Assembly (NCBI RefSeq): GCF_030730865.1
Contig: NZ_JAVALZ010000001.1
Coordinates: 496,001 to 560,000, forward strand
Origin: Uliginosibacterium sp. 31-16
GTDB lineage: Bacteria > Pseudomonadota > Gammaproteobacteria > Burkholderiales > Rhodocyclaceae
DNA length: 64,000 nt
Direction of reading: 5' to 3'
Shown: piece by piece, positions 46,555 to 56,367 of the stretch
Position numbering within the stretch: the stretch's first letter is position 1
Layout: every line of letters starts with the position of its first letter
Position numbers and translations under genes: made by a program
Notes under the pieces: generated by a model
What the model saw: only the letters and a program-made list of their open reading frames with translations
Told to the model about the DNA's origin: nothing
Databases searched by the model: none

Positions 46555-47307
46555 TCAACGCCTTGAAAACTCGATCATTTTCGCATACTTGGCGAAGCTG
46601 TTGAAACAGCCGATCAGGATGTGGATCAGGCCGGGCAGGCCATCCAGAAAGCCTGCGCGCAAGCAGTAAAACTTGATGAAGCGAAAGAAGGGACTGAGCA
46701 AAAGCTTGCCGAAGGGGGCCTGCACGCCTTCGGCAATCAGCGCCTTCGCGGCCAGGGTGGTGTAGCGGTTCTGTTTGGCCAGATAGGTCTCGATGTTGTC
46801 TTCGGAATGGTGCAGCAGATCACCCTGCAAGCGCCCGACGATACCGAGGGTTATGACCTTTTCGTGCACGAGGTCGTCAGACCAGCGCGCCTGGCGCCGG
46901 TCGAACAGGCGCAGGGACAGATCCGGATAGCCTTCGCCGTGCTTCAGATAACGACCGAGAAAACGATTGCAGCGCGGAAATTCGTAGAACTGGAAGCTCG
47001 GCTGGATCAAGACAGTGTCGATGCTGGCGCGCAACTCGCCGGACACGATCTCGTCAGAGTCGATGCACAGCACCCAGTCATGCGCCGCCTGCTCGATGGC
47101 GAACTGTTTCTGCGGGCCAAAACCGCGCCAAGGCTCTACGACAAGCTTGGCGCCAAATTCCTGCAGCAGTTCCTGCGTGCCATCGGTGCTGCCCGAGTCG
47201 ACCGCCACGATTTCGTCGCAGAAACTCAGGGACTCCAGCGTCGCACGCAGCGAGTTCACACAATTCAGGGTGATCAGAACGGCCGACAACGGCAGGCGTG
47301 CAGTCAT
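46555..47307 (-). CDS. WaaE-like GT2 glycosyltransferase (LPS core)
   Basis: 250 residues. GT-A domain of the WaaE/KdtX type: SAVLITLNCVNSLRATLESL, CDEIVAVDSGSTDGTQELL and WVLCIDSDEIVSGEL, then FPRCNRFLGRYLKHGEGYPD, which is characteristic of these core beta-1,4-glucosyltransferases. It probably adds glucose to heptose I of the LPS inner core. The ATG at 47307 is preferred, although I see no strong ribosome site; a TTG at 47319 is possible. Divergent from waaC, with 65 bp between them. A 54-bp gap with no feature follows. Confidence 0.82.
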   Translation of the reverse strand: MTARLPLSAVLITLNCVNSLRATLESLSFCDEIVAVDSGSTDGTQELLQEFGAKLVVEPWRGFGPQKQFAIEQAAHDWVLCIDSDEIVSGELRASIDTVLIQPSFQFYEFPRCNRFLGRYLKHGEGYPDLSLRLFDRRQARWSDDLVHEKVITLGIVGRLQGDLLHHSEDNIETYLAKQNRYTTLAAKALIAEGVQAPFGKLLLSPFFRFIKFYCLRAGFLDGLPGLIHILIGCFNSFAKYAKMIEFSRR

Positions 47308-47372
47308 GAAGGAGGCCAAGGGTTACAATCCGGCCCACATTCTAAGCCAGACCCGGCCGATCTCCTCATCGC

Positions 47373-48341
47373 ATGCGTTCCATCCTGCTCGTCAAAACCT
47401 CTTCGCTCGGCGACGTGATCCACAACCTGCCGGTCGTCAGCGATCTGCGCCGCATCTGGCCGAACATTGCAATTGACTGGGTGGTGGAAGAGAACTTCGC
47501 CGAGATTCCGCGCCTGCATCCGGGCGTACGCACCGTGTTCCCAGTGGCGATCCGGCGCTGGCGCAAGGCGCTCGGGCAGAAGTCGACCTGGCAGGAAATC
47601 GCCGCCTTCCGCCGCGCGGTGCGGGCCAACTGCTACGACATCGTGCTCGACACGCAAGGGCTGGTGAAAAGCGGCGTGCTGACCTGGCTGGCCGATGGCC
47701 TGCGCTGCGGCTACAGCCGCGAAGTGGCACGCGAACCGCTGGCCGCGCTGTTCTACGACTGCAAATACGCCATCCCGCCGAATGCCCACGCGGTGGAGCG
47801 CAACCGCTGGCTCTCTGCAGCAGCATGCGAATACGAGCAGCCTGCCGCCTTGCGCTACGGCATCCATGCCCCGCAAACCGCGCCCGGCGCGGCTCTCCAG
47901 ACACCCTACTGTGTATTGCTGACGGCCACCAGCCGCGACGACAAACTGTGGCCGGAGGAGCACTGGCAGGCGCTGGGCGGCCTGCTTGCCGCCCAAGGTC
48001 TGCGCTGCGTGCTGCCCGCCGGTTCGCCACGCGAACGCGAACGCGCCACGCGCATCGCCAGCACGATCCCCGGCGCCGAAGTCGCGCCACCCTCCTCACT
48101 CAACGCGTTGGCGAGCTTGCTGGCGGGTGCTGCCGGCGTGGTCGGCGTGGATACCGGCCTGACGCATCTGGCCGCCGCACTGGATCGCCCGGTGGTGGCA
48201 CTGTACGTCGCGACCGAGCCTGGCCTGACGGGCGTATTCGCCGGGCCGCAAGCCGTCAATCTGGGTGGCAAGGGGCAGATTCCCGCACCCGATACCGTGC
48301 TCGCCGGCCTGCAAGCGCTGCTCGCGAAAGCGAAGTCATGA
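47373..48341 (+). CDS. waaC: LPS heptosyltransferase I
   Basis: 322 residues, GT9, GT-B fold. Adds the first L-glycero-D-manno-heptose to Kdo of lipid A at the inner membrane. MRSILLVKTSSLGDVIHNLP at the N-terminus, DTQGLVKSG, RDDKLWPEEHW and the ADP-heptose site VGVDTGLTHLAAALDRP are all in place. Its stop overlaps the waaA start. Confidence 0.94.
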   Translation: MRSILLVKTSSLGDVIHNLPVVSDLRRIWPNIAIDWVVEENFAEIPRLHPGVRTVFPVAIRRWRKALGQKSTWQEIAAFRRAVRANCYDIVLDTQGLVKSGVLTWLADGLRCGYSREVAREPLAALFYDCKYAIPPNAHAVERNRWLSAAACEYEQPAALRYGIHAPQTAPGAALQTPYCVLLTATSRDDKLWPEEHWQALGGLLAAQGLRCVLPAGSPRERERATRIASTIPGAEVAPPSSLNALASLLAGAAGVVGVDTGLTHLAAALDRPVVALYVATEPGLTGVFAGPQAVNLGGKGQIPAPDTVLAGLQALLAKAKS

Positions 48342-49612
48342 ATCGCCTGCTCTATTCCGTGCTGTGGCACCTCGGCCTGCCCCTGATCGGCCTGCGCCTG
48401 CTCTACCGGGCGCGCAAGCAGCCGGAATATCTGCAACATCTGGCCGAACGTTTCGGTGCCGCGCCGCTGGCCGGAACTGACGCAAATGCACGCCCGCGCA
48501 TCTGGCTGCACGCCGTGTCGGTCGGCGAAACCCGCGCCGCCCAGCCGCTGGTGAAGGCGCTGCTCGCGGCCTATCCGCAGCACGAAATCCTGCTCACGCA
48601 CATGACGCCGACCGGCCGCGCCACCAGCGAGGAGCTGTTCGGCAAGGAGCCGCGCGTCACGCGCTGCTATCTGCCCTACGACTTCCCGTGGGCGCAGCGC
48701 CGCTTCCTCGCCCGCGCCAAACCACTGCTCGGCGTCGTGATGGAAACCGAGGTCTGGCCGAACCTGATGGCCGCCACCGAGCGGCTCAAGATCCCAATGC
48801 TGCTGGTGAATGCCCGCCTCTCGGCCCGCTCGGCGCGCGGTTATCAGAAGCTGGGCCGCCTCGCCCGCGATACCTTCGGCCGCTTCGCCAAGGTGCTGGC
48901 ACAAACGCAGGACGACGCTGAGCGCCTCGTCGCCTGCGGCGCAAAGACAATCGAAGTCAGCGGCAACGTGAAATTCGATGTGGAGCTGGCGCCGGCCCTG
49001 CTCGCGCTGGGCGAGCAATTCAAGGCGGCAGCAAACGGGCGGCCGATCATCCTGGCCGCGAGCACCCGCGAAGGTGAGGAAGAGCCGCTGCTGGCGGCCT
49101 TCTCCAGGCATGCCCCAGCGGAAGCCTTGCTGGTGCTGGTTCCGCGCCACCCCCAGCGTTTTGATGCCGTCGCGGCAATGGTTTCCGCGCAGGGTCTCGC
49201 CAGCACGAGGCGCAGCGCCGGTCTGCAGCCGATCTCGGCGGACACCCGCGTCTGGCTGGGCGACTCGATGGGCGAGATGGTGGCCTACTACCGCATGGCC
49301 GACGTGGCGATCATCGGCGGCAGCTGGCAGCCGCTGGGCGGGCAGAACCTGATCGAAGCCTGTGCCGCCGGTACGCCGGTGCTGGTCGGCCCGCATACCT
49401 TCAACTTCACCGAAGCCGCCGCCAAGGCCATCGAGGCGGGAGCCGCCCTGCGCTGTACCGATCTGGATGCGGCGCTGGCGAGCTGCGTGCAGCTGCTCGA
49501 CGATGCTGCCGCCCGCCAGACGATGGGGCGTACGGGCAAGCACTTCGCCGACAGCAACCGCGGCGCCACGGCCCGCACGGTGCAGGCGATCAGCCAGGCA
49601 CTTCCAGCCTGA
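48338..49612 (+). CDS. waaA: 3-deoxy-D-manno-octulosonic acid (Kdo) transferase
   Basis: 424 residues, GT30, with an N-terminal membrane anchor (LLYSVLWHLGLPLIGLRLLY). Transfers Kdo from CMP-Kdo to lipid IVA. RIWLHAVSVGETRAAQPLV, ETEVWPNLM with the catalytic Glu region, VSGNVKFD, ILAASTREGEEE and GGSWQPLGGQNLIEACAAG are typical. ATG 48338 lies within the waaC stop (ATGA). Confidence 0.94.
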   Translation: MNRLLYSVLWHLGLPLIGLRLLYRARKQPEYLQHLAERFGAAPLAGTDANARPRIWLHAVSVGETRAAQPLVKALLAAYPQHEILLTHMTPTGRATSEELFGKEPRVTRCYLPYDFPWAQRRFLARAKPLLGVVMETEVWPNLMAATERLKIPMLLVNARLSARSARGYQKLGRLARDTFGRFAKVLAQTQDDAERLVACGAKTIEVSGNVKFDVELAPALLALGEQFKAAANGRPIILAASTREGEEEPLLAAFSRHAPAEALLVLVPRHPQRFDAVAAMVSAQGLASTRRSAGLQPISADTRVWLGDSMGEMVAYYRMADVAIIGGSWQPLGGQNLIEACAAGTPVLVGPHTFNFTEAAAKAIEAGAALRCTDLDAALASCVQLLDDAAARQTMGRTGKHFADSNRGATARTVQAISQALPA

Positions 49613-49618
49613 CGCCTC

Positions 49619-49731
49619 CTGAAGAGCCGCCTGTGGCGGACTTCTTCAAGCCCCCTGCCTGAAAAACCGCACGCAACGGTCATCTTCAGCCCCTCTATCG
49701 CAAGATCCGCTCCCGTGGCCGGTCTTCAAGA
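49619..49731. repeat. three tandem palindromic repeat units
   Basis: Unit 1 (49619-49650) is CTGAAGA-GCCGC-CTGTG-GCGGAC-TTCTTCAAG. Unit 2 (49659-49689) is CTGAAAAACCGC ... CGGTCATCTTCAG. Unit 3 (49696-49731) is CAAGATCCGC ... CCGGTCTTCAAGA. They fill the space between waaA and the terminator at 49737. Confidence 0.7.
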
Positions 49732-49736
49732 GCATG

Positions 49737-49765
49737 AAAAAGGGCGCTTGCCGCGCCCTTTTTTC
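49737..49765. terminator. bidirectional terminator between waaA and tolC
   Basis: AGGGCGC-TTGCC-GCGCCCT, a 7-bp stem with A residues before and six T after, so it can work for the convergent waaA and tolC-like genes. Confidence 0.8.
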
Positions 49766-49785
49766 TGTGCAACTCATTCCGCCGC

Positions 49786-51096
49786 TCAGTGATCCAGCAA
49801 GGCGTTGATTTCTTCCAGATCCTTCAGCGACAGCACACCCACTGCCTGCTTGAGCTTCACCTGCGCGAGGATCGTGTCGTAGCGTGCCTTGGCCAGCTTC
49901 TGCGACGCATCCGCCAGTTTCGACTGAGCATCAAGCACGTCCTTGTTGATCTTCACACCCACCTGGTAACCGAGCTTGTTGGATTCGAGCGAGCTGGTGG
50001 TCGAGGCCACCGCCGCCTCATAACCCTTGACCTGGGCAACTCCGCTGGTCACCCCGAGATAGGACTGGCGTGCCAGCTGGGCTGCCGTGCGGCGCACGGT
50101 TTCGGCGTCATCCTTGGCTTTTTCCGACAAGGCCAGCGACTCACGCACCTTCGACTGGGTGCCGCCACCGGCAAACAGCGGCAGCGTGGCCTGCACACCG
50201 ACTTGCCAGTTGCGGGACAGGGATTCGGACTGCGACGAAGTCGAAGCCGTCGAGTGCGTGCGCGAGAGGGAACCCACTGCATCGACCGTCGGCAAGTGGG
50301 CGGCCCGGCTACGCTGTACTTCGCGCGCGGCGATTTCGCGATTGATTTCCTGCGCCTGCACATCCGGATTGTCCTTCCCGGCGGCCTGCGCCCATTGCTC
50401 GGCATCCGCCGGTTGCGGCAGGGCCAGGGTCACGCCCTGGCGCAGACGGGCAAGCTCGGGCGGCTCCTTGTTGATCAGCACGCGCAAGGCTTCGCGCTTG
50501 ACGTTCACGTCGTTCCTGGCCGCGATTTCCTGGGCCGAAGCCAGGTCATACTGGGCCTGCGCGTCATTCACGTCCGTCACGGTGACGGTACCGACCTCAA
50601 AACTCTTCTTCGAGAGCTGAAGCTGCTCGCTGGCGGCCGTCTTGAGCTGGCTCACGGTATTGAGCGCATCCTGCGCGTTGAGCAGATCGAAATAGGCTTG
50701 CGTCGAGCGCTGGATCAGATCCATCTGCGCGGCAGCGTACTGTGCCTCGGCCAGACTGACCTGCAATTCCCCCTGCTTGAGCGCAATCCAGCTCTGCGGG
50801 CGGAACAGCGGCTGGGTCAGCTGCAGCGTGACGACGTTGGTGTTGTAGCCATACTCGCGCACCGCAGCCAGACTGGCATCAAGATTGGTATAGGTGCTCG
50901 ACCCCGTCAGGCTCAGGGTCGGCAGCAGCGCAGCGCGCGCCTGCGGGTATTTCTCGCGCCCCGCCTCCAGGGCCATGCGGGCGCTGGCAAATCTGGTGTC
51001 ACTCGAGGTGGCATCACGATAGATATCCAGCAGATCCGCTGCCTGCACAGCACCGGCGGCACACGCCGCCACCAGAACCACAACTGCACGTTTCAT
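49786..51096 (-). CDS. tolC: TolC-family outer-membrane efflux channel
   Basis: 436 residues. Signal peptide MKRAVVVLVAACAAGAVQA. Two structural repeats of the outer membrane efflux protein family: ADLLDIYRDATSSDTRFASA opens the first, and long coiled-coil helices such as QTRST-like QRSTQAYFDLLNAQDALNTV and GVKINKDVLDAQSKLADASQ follow in each half. It forms the outer-membrane channel for type I secretion or RND pumps. Third gene of the run pcm-rhodanese-tolC, itself just downstream of an RND pump operon that lacks its own channel gene. Confidence 0.92.
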   Translation of the reverse strand: MKRAVVVLVAACAAGAVQAADLLDIYRDATSSDTRFASARMALEAGREKYPQARAALLPTLSLTGSSTYTNLDASLAAVREYGYNTNVVTLQLTQPLFRPQSWIALKQGELQVSLAEAQYAAAQMDLIQRSTQAYFDLLNAQDALNTVSQLKTAASEQLQLSKKSFEVGTVTVTDVNDAQAQYDLASAQEIAARNDVNVKREALRVLINKEPPELARLRQGVTLALPQPADAEQWAQAAGKDNPDVQAQEINREIAAREVQRSRAAHLPTVDAVGSLSRTHSTASTSSQSESLSRNWQVGVQATLPLFAGGGTQSKVRESLALSEKAKDDAETVRRTAAQLARQSYLGVTSGVAQVKGYEAAVASTTSSLESNKLGYQVGVKINKDVLDAQSKLADASQKLAKARYDTILAQVKLKQAVGVLSLKDLEEINALLDH

Positions 51097-51116
51097 TTAC
51101 TTCTCCTGATGAATCT

Positions 51117-51440
51117 CTAGTACGTCGGCATTGACGGATCGATTTGCCTGGCCCAGGCATCCACGCCACCACTCAAGTTATACACTTTTTCAAACCCCTG
51201 TTGCGCCAGGTAAGCCGCCGCGCGTTGGCTGCGCACACCGTGATGGCAGATGCACACGATTTCACGCTCGCGATCCAGCGTCGCACTCTGCGCCGGCACA
51301 TACGCCAGCGGCACCAGCACGGCGCCTTCGAGCGCACAGAACTCATGCTCCCAAGGCTCCCGCACATCCAGCAAGAGCGGCGCCGGCCGGGCCGGATCGG
51401 CTAGCCAGGCCTGCAACTCCACGACACTCAAACTATTCAT
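51117..51440 (-). CDS. rhodanese-like sulfurtransferase
   Basis: 107 residues, a single rhodanese domain: PLLLDVREPWEHEFCALEGA, VPLAYVPAQ and the active-site loop CHHGVRSQ with the catalytic Cys near 67-69 (IVCICHHGVRS), then GGVDAWARQID. The start is an ATG at 51440; a GTG at 51455 overlapping the pcm stop is an alternative. The exact sulfur donor and acceptor are unknown. Commonly found between pcm and tolC in betaproteobacteria as I recall it. Confidence 0.85.
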   Translation of the reverse strand: MNSLSVVELQAWLADPARPAPLLLDVREPWEHEFCALEGAVLVPLAYVPAQSATLDREREIVCICHHGVRSQRAAAYLAQQGFEKVYNLSGGVDAWARQIDPSMPTY

Positions 51441-51451
51441 CAAGCCTGCGC

Positions 51452-52099
51452 TCACAGCCTGAACTGCGTTGCCCGTGCCAGCCGGAGTGGCGGCACCACG
51501 GTTTCAAACACATCCCTCTCACGGTATCCGTTACTCACCCGCGTAAGCATGCGCGCCTTCATCACCGTCCCGGTGCCCACAAAGGCAAACACCCGGCCAC
51601 CCATCTTGAGCTGCTCCAGCCAGACCTGCGGAATATGCTCGACCGACCCCGAAGCCAGAATCAGATCATAGGGAGCACATTCAGGCTCGCCCGCAGCGCC
51701 GTCGGCGTCTTCCACCAGCACATTGTCCACACCCGCCCGGTCCAGATTGATCCGCGCTTGCGTGGCCAGCGTCGGCTCGATCTCCAGCGAGCGCACCAGC
51801 GCCCCACGTGCCGCCAGCAAGGCGGCCATGAATCCGGAGCCAGTGCCGATCTCCAGTACGTTCTCGCCGCGCCTGATCTGCAGCGCCTGCAGGACCCTTG
51901 CTTCGTTTTTCGGCTCCAGCATGAATTGCCCTTTGCCTATCGGCAGTGCCAGATCGGCAAAGGCGAGCGCCTGCAGCGCCGGGGGCACGAAACGTTCACG
52001 CCGCACCGCCGCCAGCGCTTCCAGCGTGCCCGGCTCCAGCACGCCACAGGTGCGGATCTGCTGCTCGATCATGTTGAAGCGGGCTTGCTCGATATCCAT
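51452..52099 (-). CDS. pcm: protein-L-isoaspartate O-methyltransferase family
   Basis: 215 residues. It methylates L-isoaspartyl residues for repair, using SAM. QARFNMIEQQIRTCGVLEPG at the N-terminus, FMLEPKNEARVLQAL, the SAM motif VLEIGTGSGFMAALLA and YDLILASGSVEHIPQVWLEQ. Many PIMTs have SQP or SQ-type loops where this has MLEPKN, so activity on isoaspartate is likely but not certain. First gene of the pcm-rhodanese-tolC run. Confidence 0.87.
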   Translation of the reverse strand: MDIEQARFNMIEQQIRTCGVLEPGTLEALAAVRRERFVPPALQALAFADLALPIGKGQFMLEPKNEARVLQALQIRRGENVLEIGTGSGFMAALLAARGALVRSLEIEPTLATQARINLDRAGVDNVLVEDADGAAGEPECAPYDLILASGSVEHIPQVWLEQLKMGGRVFAFVGTGTVMKARMLTRVSNGYRERDVFETVVPPLRLARATQFRL

Positions 52100-52135
52100 T
52101 TTCTTGTCCTCAGCTCCCGGCAGGGGTGTCCGATT

Positions 52136-55100
52136 CTAACCGCTTCGGCCGACGACCGGCGTGCGATACCAGGCGGCATAGAGCGCCGGCAGGAACAGCA
52201 AGGTCAGCACGGTCGCAATCAACAATCCGCCCATGATCGCCACCGCCATGGGGCCGAAGAAAGCCGAACGCGACAGCGGAATCATTGCCAGGATGGCCGC
52301 TGCTGCCGTCAGCATGATCGGGCGGAAACGCCGCACGGTCGCCTCGATGATGGCCTTGACGGGCTCCACGCCGGCTTTCTCGTCCTGATCGATCTGATCA
52401 ATGAGAATGACCGAATTGCGCATGATCATGCCCGACAGGGCGATCGTGCCGAGCATCGCGACAAAACCGAAAGGCTGGGCAAACACCAGCAGGGCAAGCG
52501 TCACCCCGATCATGCCGAGCGGCGCCGTCAGCACCACCATGATGACCCGCGAGAAACTCTGCAGCTGCAGCATCAGGATGGTCAGAACAACCAGAATGAA
52601 CAGGGGCACACCTGCCGCCACCGAAGTCCCTCCCTTGGCACTCTCCTCCACCGAACCACCGACGGCCAGGTGGTAGCCCAGCGGCAAACTCTGCTCGATC
52701 TGTGCGATCTGTGGTGCCAGCGCCTTGACGACCTCGGAGGGCTGTACCGAGCCATACAGGCTGGCGCGCACCGTGACGGTGGGCACCCGGTTACGCCGCC
52801 AGATCAGGCCCGGCTCGAAGTCATAGACCAGGGTAGCGATCTGCGACAACGCTACCCCGCGTCCGTTACCGATGGCGATGTTCATCTCGGACAGGCGATC
52901 AATACTCATATCGCTACGCCGGCCACGCAGATACACCTCGATGGTTTCAGTGCCCTCGCGGAACTGGGTGACGGAGCCCCCATTCAGCGCGGTCGCGAGA
53001 AAGTTCTGCACCTCCTGCCGCGACAAACCGGCAATCCGGGCCTTCTCGGTATCGATCCGGATACGCACGACCTTCGAGGCCTCATCCCAGTCTTTCTGCA
53101 CGTTTGCCAGATGGACGTTGCCCCGCATCAGCACCGCAATCCGGTCCGCAATCTGCTGGATCTGCCCCTCATCCGGGCCACTCACCCGGTACTGCACCGG
53201 GAAGCCCACTGGCGGGCCATTCTCAAGCCGGTTGATCGAGGCGCGCAACTCCGGAAAGTCGGTCTGGAACAGCTGGATCAGGCGATTGCGCAATGCCTCG
53301 CGCTCCGGAGAGCCCTTGGTCAGGATCACGAACTGGGCGAAGTTGGCCTGCGGCAGTTGCTGATCCAGCGGCAGGTAGAAGCGCGGGCTGCCACCGCCCA
53401 CATAGGCTACATAGTTTTCGATACCGTCCTGCCTGGCGAGATATTGTTCGACCCGCTTCACCGAACGTTCCACCGCGCTGACCGATGCTCCCTGCTGCAG
53501 ACGCAGATCAACCAGCAATTCAGGACGGACCGAATCAGGGAAAAACTGCTGCGGCACGAAACGGAAACCCCATATCGACACGGCAAAACTCGCCAGCGTG
53601 GCGCCGATGACCAGCCAGCGATGTCGCACGCACCAAGCCACTGCGCGCCGGAAATGATCGTAGAACGGAGTGGAGTAAATCGCCGCCTCGGCATGCACAT
53701 GCGTCGAGCGCTCGATCAGACGTACCGCCAGACGTGGCGCTATCTTCGCCAGCACGCGGACCAGCAGACTGGTCTTGCCGGAGCGTTTGCTGAAATCAGG
53801 CAGCAGGTAGTAGCCAATGAAAGGCACGAACAATACCGCAGCCACCCAGGACACCAGCAGCGCAATCACCGTCACTTCAAAGATCGAGCGCGTGTATTCG
53901 CCAGTCGACGAAGCCGCGGTAGCAATTGGCAGAAAACCCGCCGCCGTAACCAGCGTGCCAGAAAGCATCGGCATCGATGTCGAGGTATACGCAAACGCGG
54001 CGGCGCGCGCACGCTCCCAGCCCTGCTCCATCTTGGTCGCCATCATTTCGACCGCAATGATGGCATCATCCACCAGCAAGCCGAGTGCAAGGATCAGGGC
54101 CCCCAGCGAAATCTTGTGCAGCCCGACGTTGAACAGGTACATGAACAGGAAAGTGATCGCCAGCACCACCGGGATCGAGATCGCCACCACCACACCGGTA
54201 CGGAACCCCAGTGACAGCAGGCTGACCGCCAGCACGATCACCACTGCCTCGGTCAGCGAATGCACAAAATCCTGCACCGACGCCGTCACCGCTTGCGGCT
54301 GGTTGGCGACCCGTTCCATTTTCACGCCCAACGGCAACTGTGCATCAATACGCCGGGTCACCCGATCCAGGTGTTTGCCCAGAGCGATGATGTCGCCTCC
54401 TTCGCGCATCGAGATGCCGATCCCCAGCGCCTCATGACCCTGAAACCGCATCTTCGTTGCCGGTGGATCGATATAGCCGCGCTTGATTTCTGCTACATCT
54501 CCCAGGCGGATGGTGCGGCCTCCGGCGCGGATGGGCAGCGCGCGGATCGCTTCAAGATCACCGAATTCGCCGGCCGGGCGCAGATAGATGCGTTCGTCCG
54601 CAAGTTCGAAATACCCACTGGAAACCTTGGAATTCTGCTCGGCGATGGCGGCCATGAGGACTTTCGGATCGATCCCCAGAGCGGCCATCTGCATCGGTGA
54701 AAATTCGGCGTAAACGCGCTGCTCCTGCTCGCCGAAAAACTCAACCTTGGCCACATCCGGCACATTCAGGAATTCCTGGCGGATGGCTTCGGCATAGCGT
54801 TTGAGTTCAGTATAGGAAAGACCATCCCCGGTCAAAGCGAAGATGTTGCCGAAGGTGTCGCCGAACTCGTCATTGAAGTACGGGCCATTCACGCCGCTCG
54901 GCAGGCTCTGTCGGCTGTCACCGATTTTCTTGCGCACCTGATACCAGATGTCTTTCATCTGGCTGGAGTGCAATGAATCACGCGCTACCACAATGATCTG
55001 CGAATACCCCGGGCGCGAAAAACTGCGCAGGGTCTCGATCTCGTTCATTTCACGCAGCTTTTTTTCAAGCTTATCGGTGACCTGCAACTCCACCTCGCGG

Positions 55101-55276
55101 GCGGTCGCCCCCGGCCAGTTGGCCGTCACCACCATGACCTTGAACGTAAAGGGCGGGTCTTCACTCTGCCCGAGGCGCGTGTAGGCGCCCATGCCAATCA
55201 GGGTGAGCACCAGCATCATGAACAGCACGAGTTGCGGGTGACGCAAGCCCCAATCCGAGAGGTTGAACTTTTTCAT
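52136..55276 (-). CDS. RND efflux pump, inner-membrane permease
   Basis: 1046 residues, twelve membrane helices and two large periplasmic loops, the AcrB/MexB family layout. The proton relay has the Asp pair in ALGLLVDDAIIAVEMMATKM. GWERARAAAFAYTSTSMPML and FFPDSVRPELLVDLRLQQGA mark the second half. The N-terminus MKKFNLSDWGLRHPQLVLFM is typical of TriC/VexH-like pumps. It overlaps the adaptor gene by 4 bp. Substrate spectrum unknown. Outer-membrane partner probably the tolC-like gene three genes downstream. Confidence 0.94.
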   Translation of the reverse strand: MKKFNLSDWGLRHPQLVLFMMLVLTLIGMGAYTRLGQSEDPPFTFKVMVVTANWPGATAREVELQVTDKLEKKLREMNEIETLRSFSRPGYSQIIVVARDSLHSSQMKDIWYQVRKKIGDSRQSLPSGVNGPYFNDEFGDTFGNIFALTGDGLSYTELKRYAEAIRQEFLNVPDVAKVEFFGEQEQRVYAEFSPMQMAALGIDPKVLMAAIAEQNSKVSSGYFELADERIYLRPAGEFGDLEAIRALPIRAGGRTIRLGDVAEIKRGYIDPPATKMRFQGHEALGIGISMREGGDIIALGKHLDRVTRRIDAQLPLGVKMERVANQPQAVTASVQDFVHSLTEAVVIVLAVSLLSLGFRTGVVVAISIPVVLAITFLFMYLFNVGLHKISLGALILALGLLVDDAIIAVEMMATKMEQGWERARAAAFAYTSTSMPMLSGTLVTAAGFLPIATAASSTGEYTRSIFEVTVIALLVSWVAAVLFVPFIGYYLLPDFSKRSGKTSLLVRVLAKIAPRLAVRLIERSTHVHAEAAIYSTPFYDHFRRAVAWCVRHRWLVIGATLASFAVSIWGFRFVPQQFFPDSVRPELLVDLRLQQGASVSAVERSVKRVEQYLARQDGIENYVAYVGGGSPRFYLPLDQQLPQANFAQFVILTKGSPEREALRNRLIQLFQTDFPELRASINRLENGPPVGFPVQYRVSGPDEGQIQQIADRIAVLMRGNVHLANVQKDWDEASKVVRIRIDTEKARIAGLSRQEVQNFLATALNGGSVTQFREGTETIEVYLRGRRSDMSIDRLSEMNIAIGNGRGVALSQIATLVYDFEPGLIWRRNRVPTVTVRASLYGSVQPSEVVKALAPQIAQIEQSLPLGYHLAVGGSVEESAKGGTSVAAGVPLFILVVLTILMLQLQSFSRVIMVVLTAPLGMIGVTLALLVFAQPFGFVAMLGTIALSGMIMRNSVILIDQIDQDEKAGVEPVKAIIEATVRRFRPIMLTAAAAILAMIPLSRSAFFGPMAVAIMGGLLIATVLTLLFLPALYAAWYRTPVVGRSG

Positions 55277-56367
55277 CGCTTCGCATCCAGAACGACCGGC
55301 GCCGTCTGTTCAACGGGATTGACCTTCTGCCCGGCACTCAATGTATGTGCCCCCACGGTCACGATGCGCTCGCCGATATTCAGACCGCTGCGCAGCACGA
55401 CCACCTCATCGCGATAGCTCTCCACTTCGACCTGACGCGCCTGCACCACATTGTCGCCCCCCACGATCCAGACCTGCGCCTTGTCATCCCCGCCACGCAC
55501 CACGGCAGCCTGCGGCACGCGCACGGCACTGGCCGCGCTAGGCTGCACAAAACCCACAGCGGCTGTAGCCCCCAGGCTCAGCGTCTCATCTGCCGCAGGC
55601 ACACTGACCCGGGCGGCATATGTGCGGGTGCTTGTATCGGCACTGGCTGCGATCTCGCGCAATACCCCCGGGTAGGTCTTGCTCATGTCTCCCCATACTT
55701 GCACCAGCGCCTGCTGTCCCGGCTTGAACTGGCGTGCGCGCGATTCCGGAATCCAGGTAAGCACTTCACGCTGGGCCGGATCGGCTATCCGCACGATCAG
55801 CTGTCCCGCAGTCACCACCTGACCAACCTCTACCGGCAGCGACGTGACGACACCATCACGCCCGGCCAGCAAGGTGGCATAGCCCACTTGATTGTCCGAC
55901 ACGCTGTTTTGCGCCTGCGCCTGCCGGAGCTTCGCCTGCGCCGCCTCGAACTGGGTACGCCGGCTATCCACCGCACTGCCACTGAGAAACTTCTGGGCAA
56001 ACAGGTTCTGGGCTCGTTCGTACTCGGCCTTCGCCAATGCCAGATCGGCCTGTGCAGCGGCCACTTGCGCCACGGCGCTGGAGGCACTCAACCGGACATC
56101 CTGAGCATCCAGCCGCGCAAGCACCTGTCCCTTGCGAACCGTATCCCCCAGATTGACCTGACGTTCAATCAGCTTGCCCCCGATCCGGAAGCCCAGATCT
56201 GCCTCATAACGCGAGCGGACTTCACCGGAGTACGCCAGAAGATTGCCGTCGGCACCATCCTTGACCGTCATGACCACGGCCGGCCGTGGCGCAGCAACCG
56301 GTGCTTCGGTCTTGTGGCAGGCCAGCAGGACAAGGGAACTCCCCAGAGCAAGCATGACTGTTTTCAT
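55273..56367 (-). CDS. RND efflux periplasmic adaptor, lipoprotein
   Basis: 364 residues. Lipoprotein signal MKTVMLALGSSLVLLAC. Membrane fusion protein order: barrel-sandwich (GEVRSRYEADLGFRIGGKL), an alpha-hairpin of about 70 residues with coiled-coil pattern (SAVAQVAAAQADLALAKAEY), the lipoyl half GRDGVVTSLPVEVGQVVTAG and a C-terminal membrane-proximal part. It links the RND permease to an outer-membrane channel. Both ends overlap neighbours by 4 bp (tetR and permease). Confidence 0.92.
   Translation of the reverse strand: MKTVMLALGSSLVLLACHKTEAPVAAPRPAVVMTVKDGADGNLLAYSGEVRSRYEADLGFRIGGKLIERQVNLGDTVRKGQVLARLDAQDVRLSASSAVAQVAAAQADLALAKAEYERAQNLFAQKFLSGSAVDSRRTQFEAAQAKLRQAQAQNSVSDNQVGYATLLAGRDGVVTSLPVEVGQVVTAGQLIVRIADPAQREVLTWIPESRARQFKPGQQALVQVWGDMSKTYPGVLREIAASADTSTRTYAARVSVPAADETLSLGATAAVGFVQPSAASAVRVPQAAVVRGGDDKAQVWIVGGDNVVQARQVEVESYRDEVVVLRSGLNIGERIVTVGAHTLSAGQKVNPVEQTAPVVLDAKR

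Noticed and set aside
51131..54214. 1027-codon plus-strand frame opposite pcm and the RND permease
   Set aside because: It is the mirror of strong codon bias in GC-rich genes on the other strand and shows no domain; the minus-strand genes are clear.
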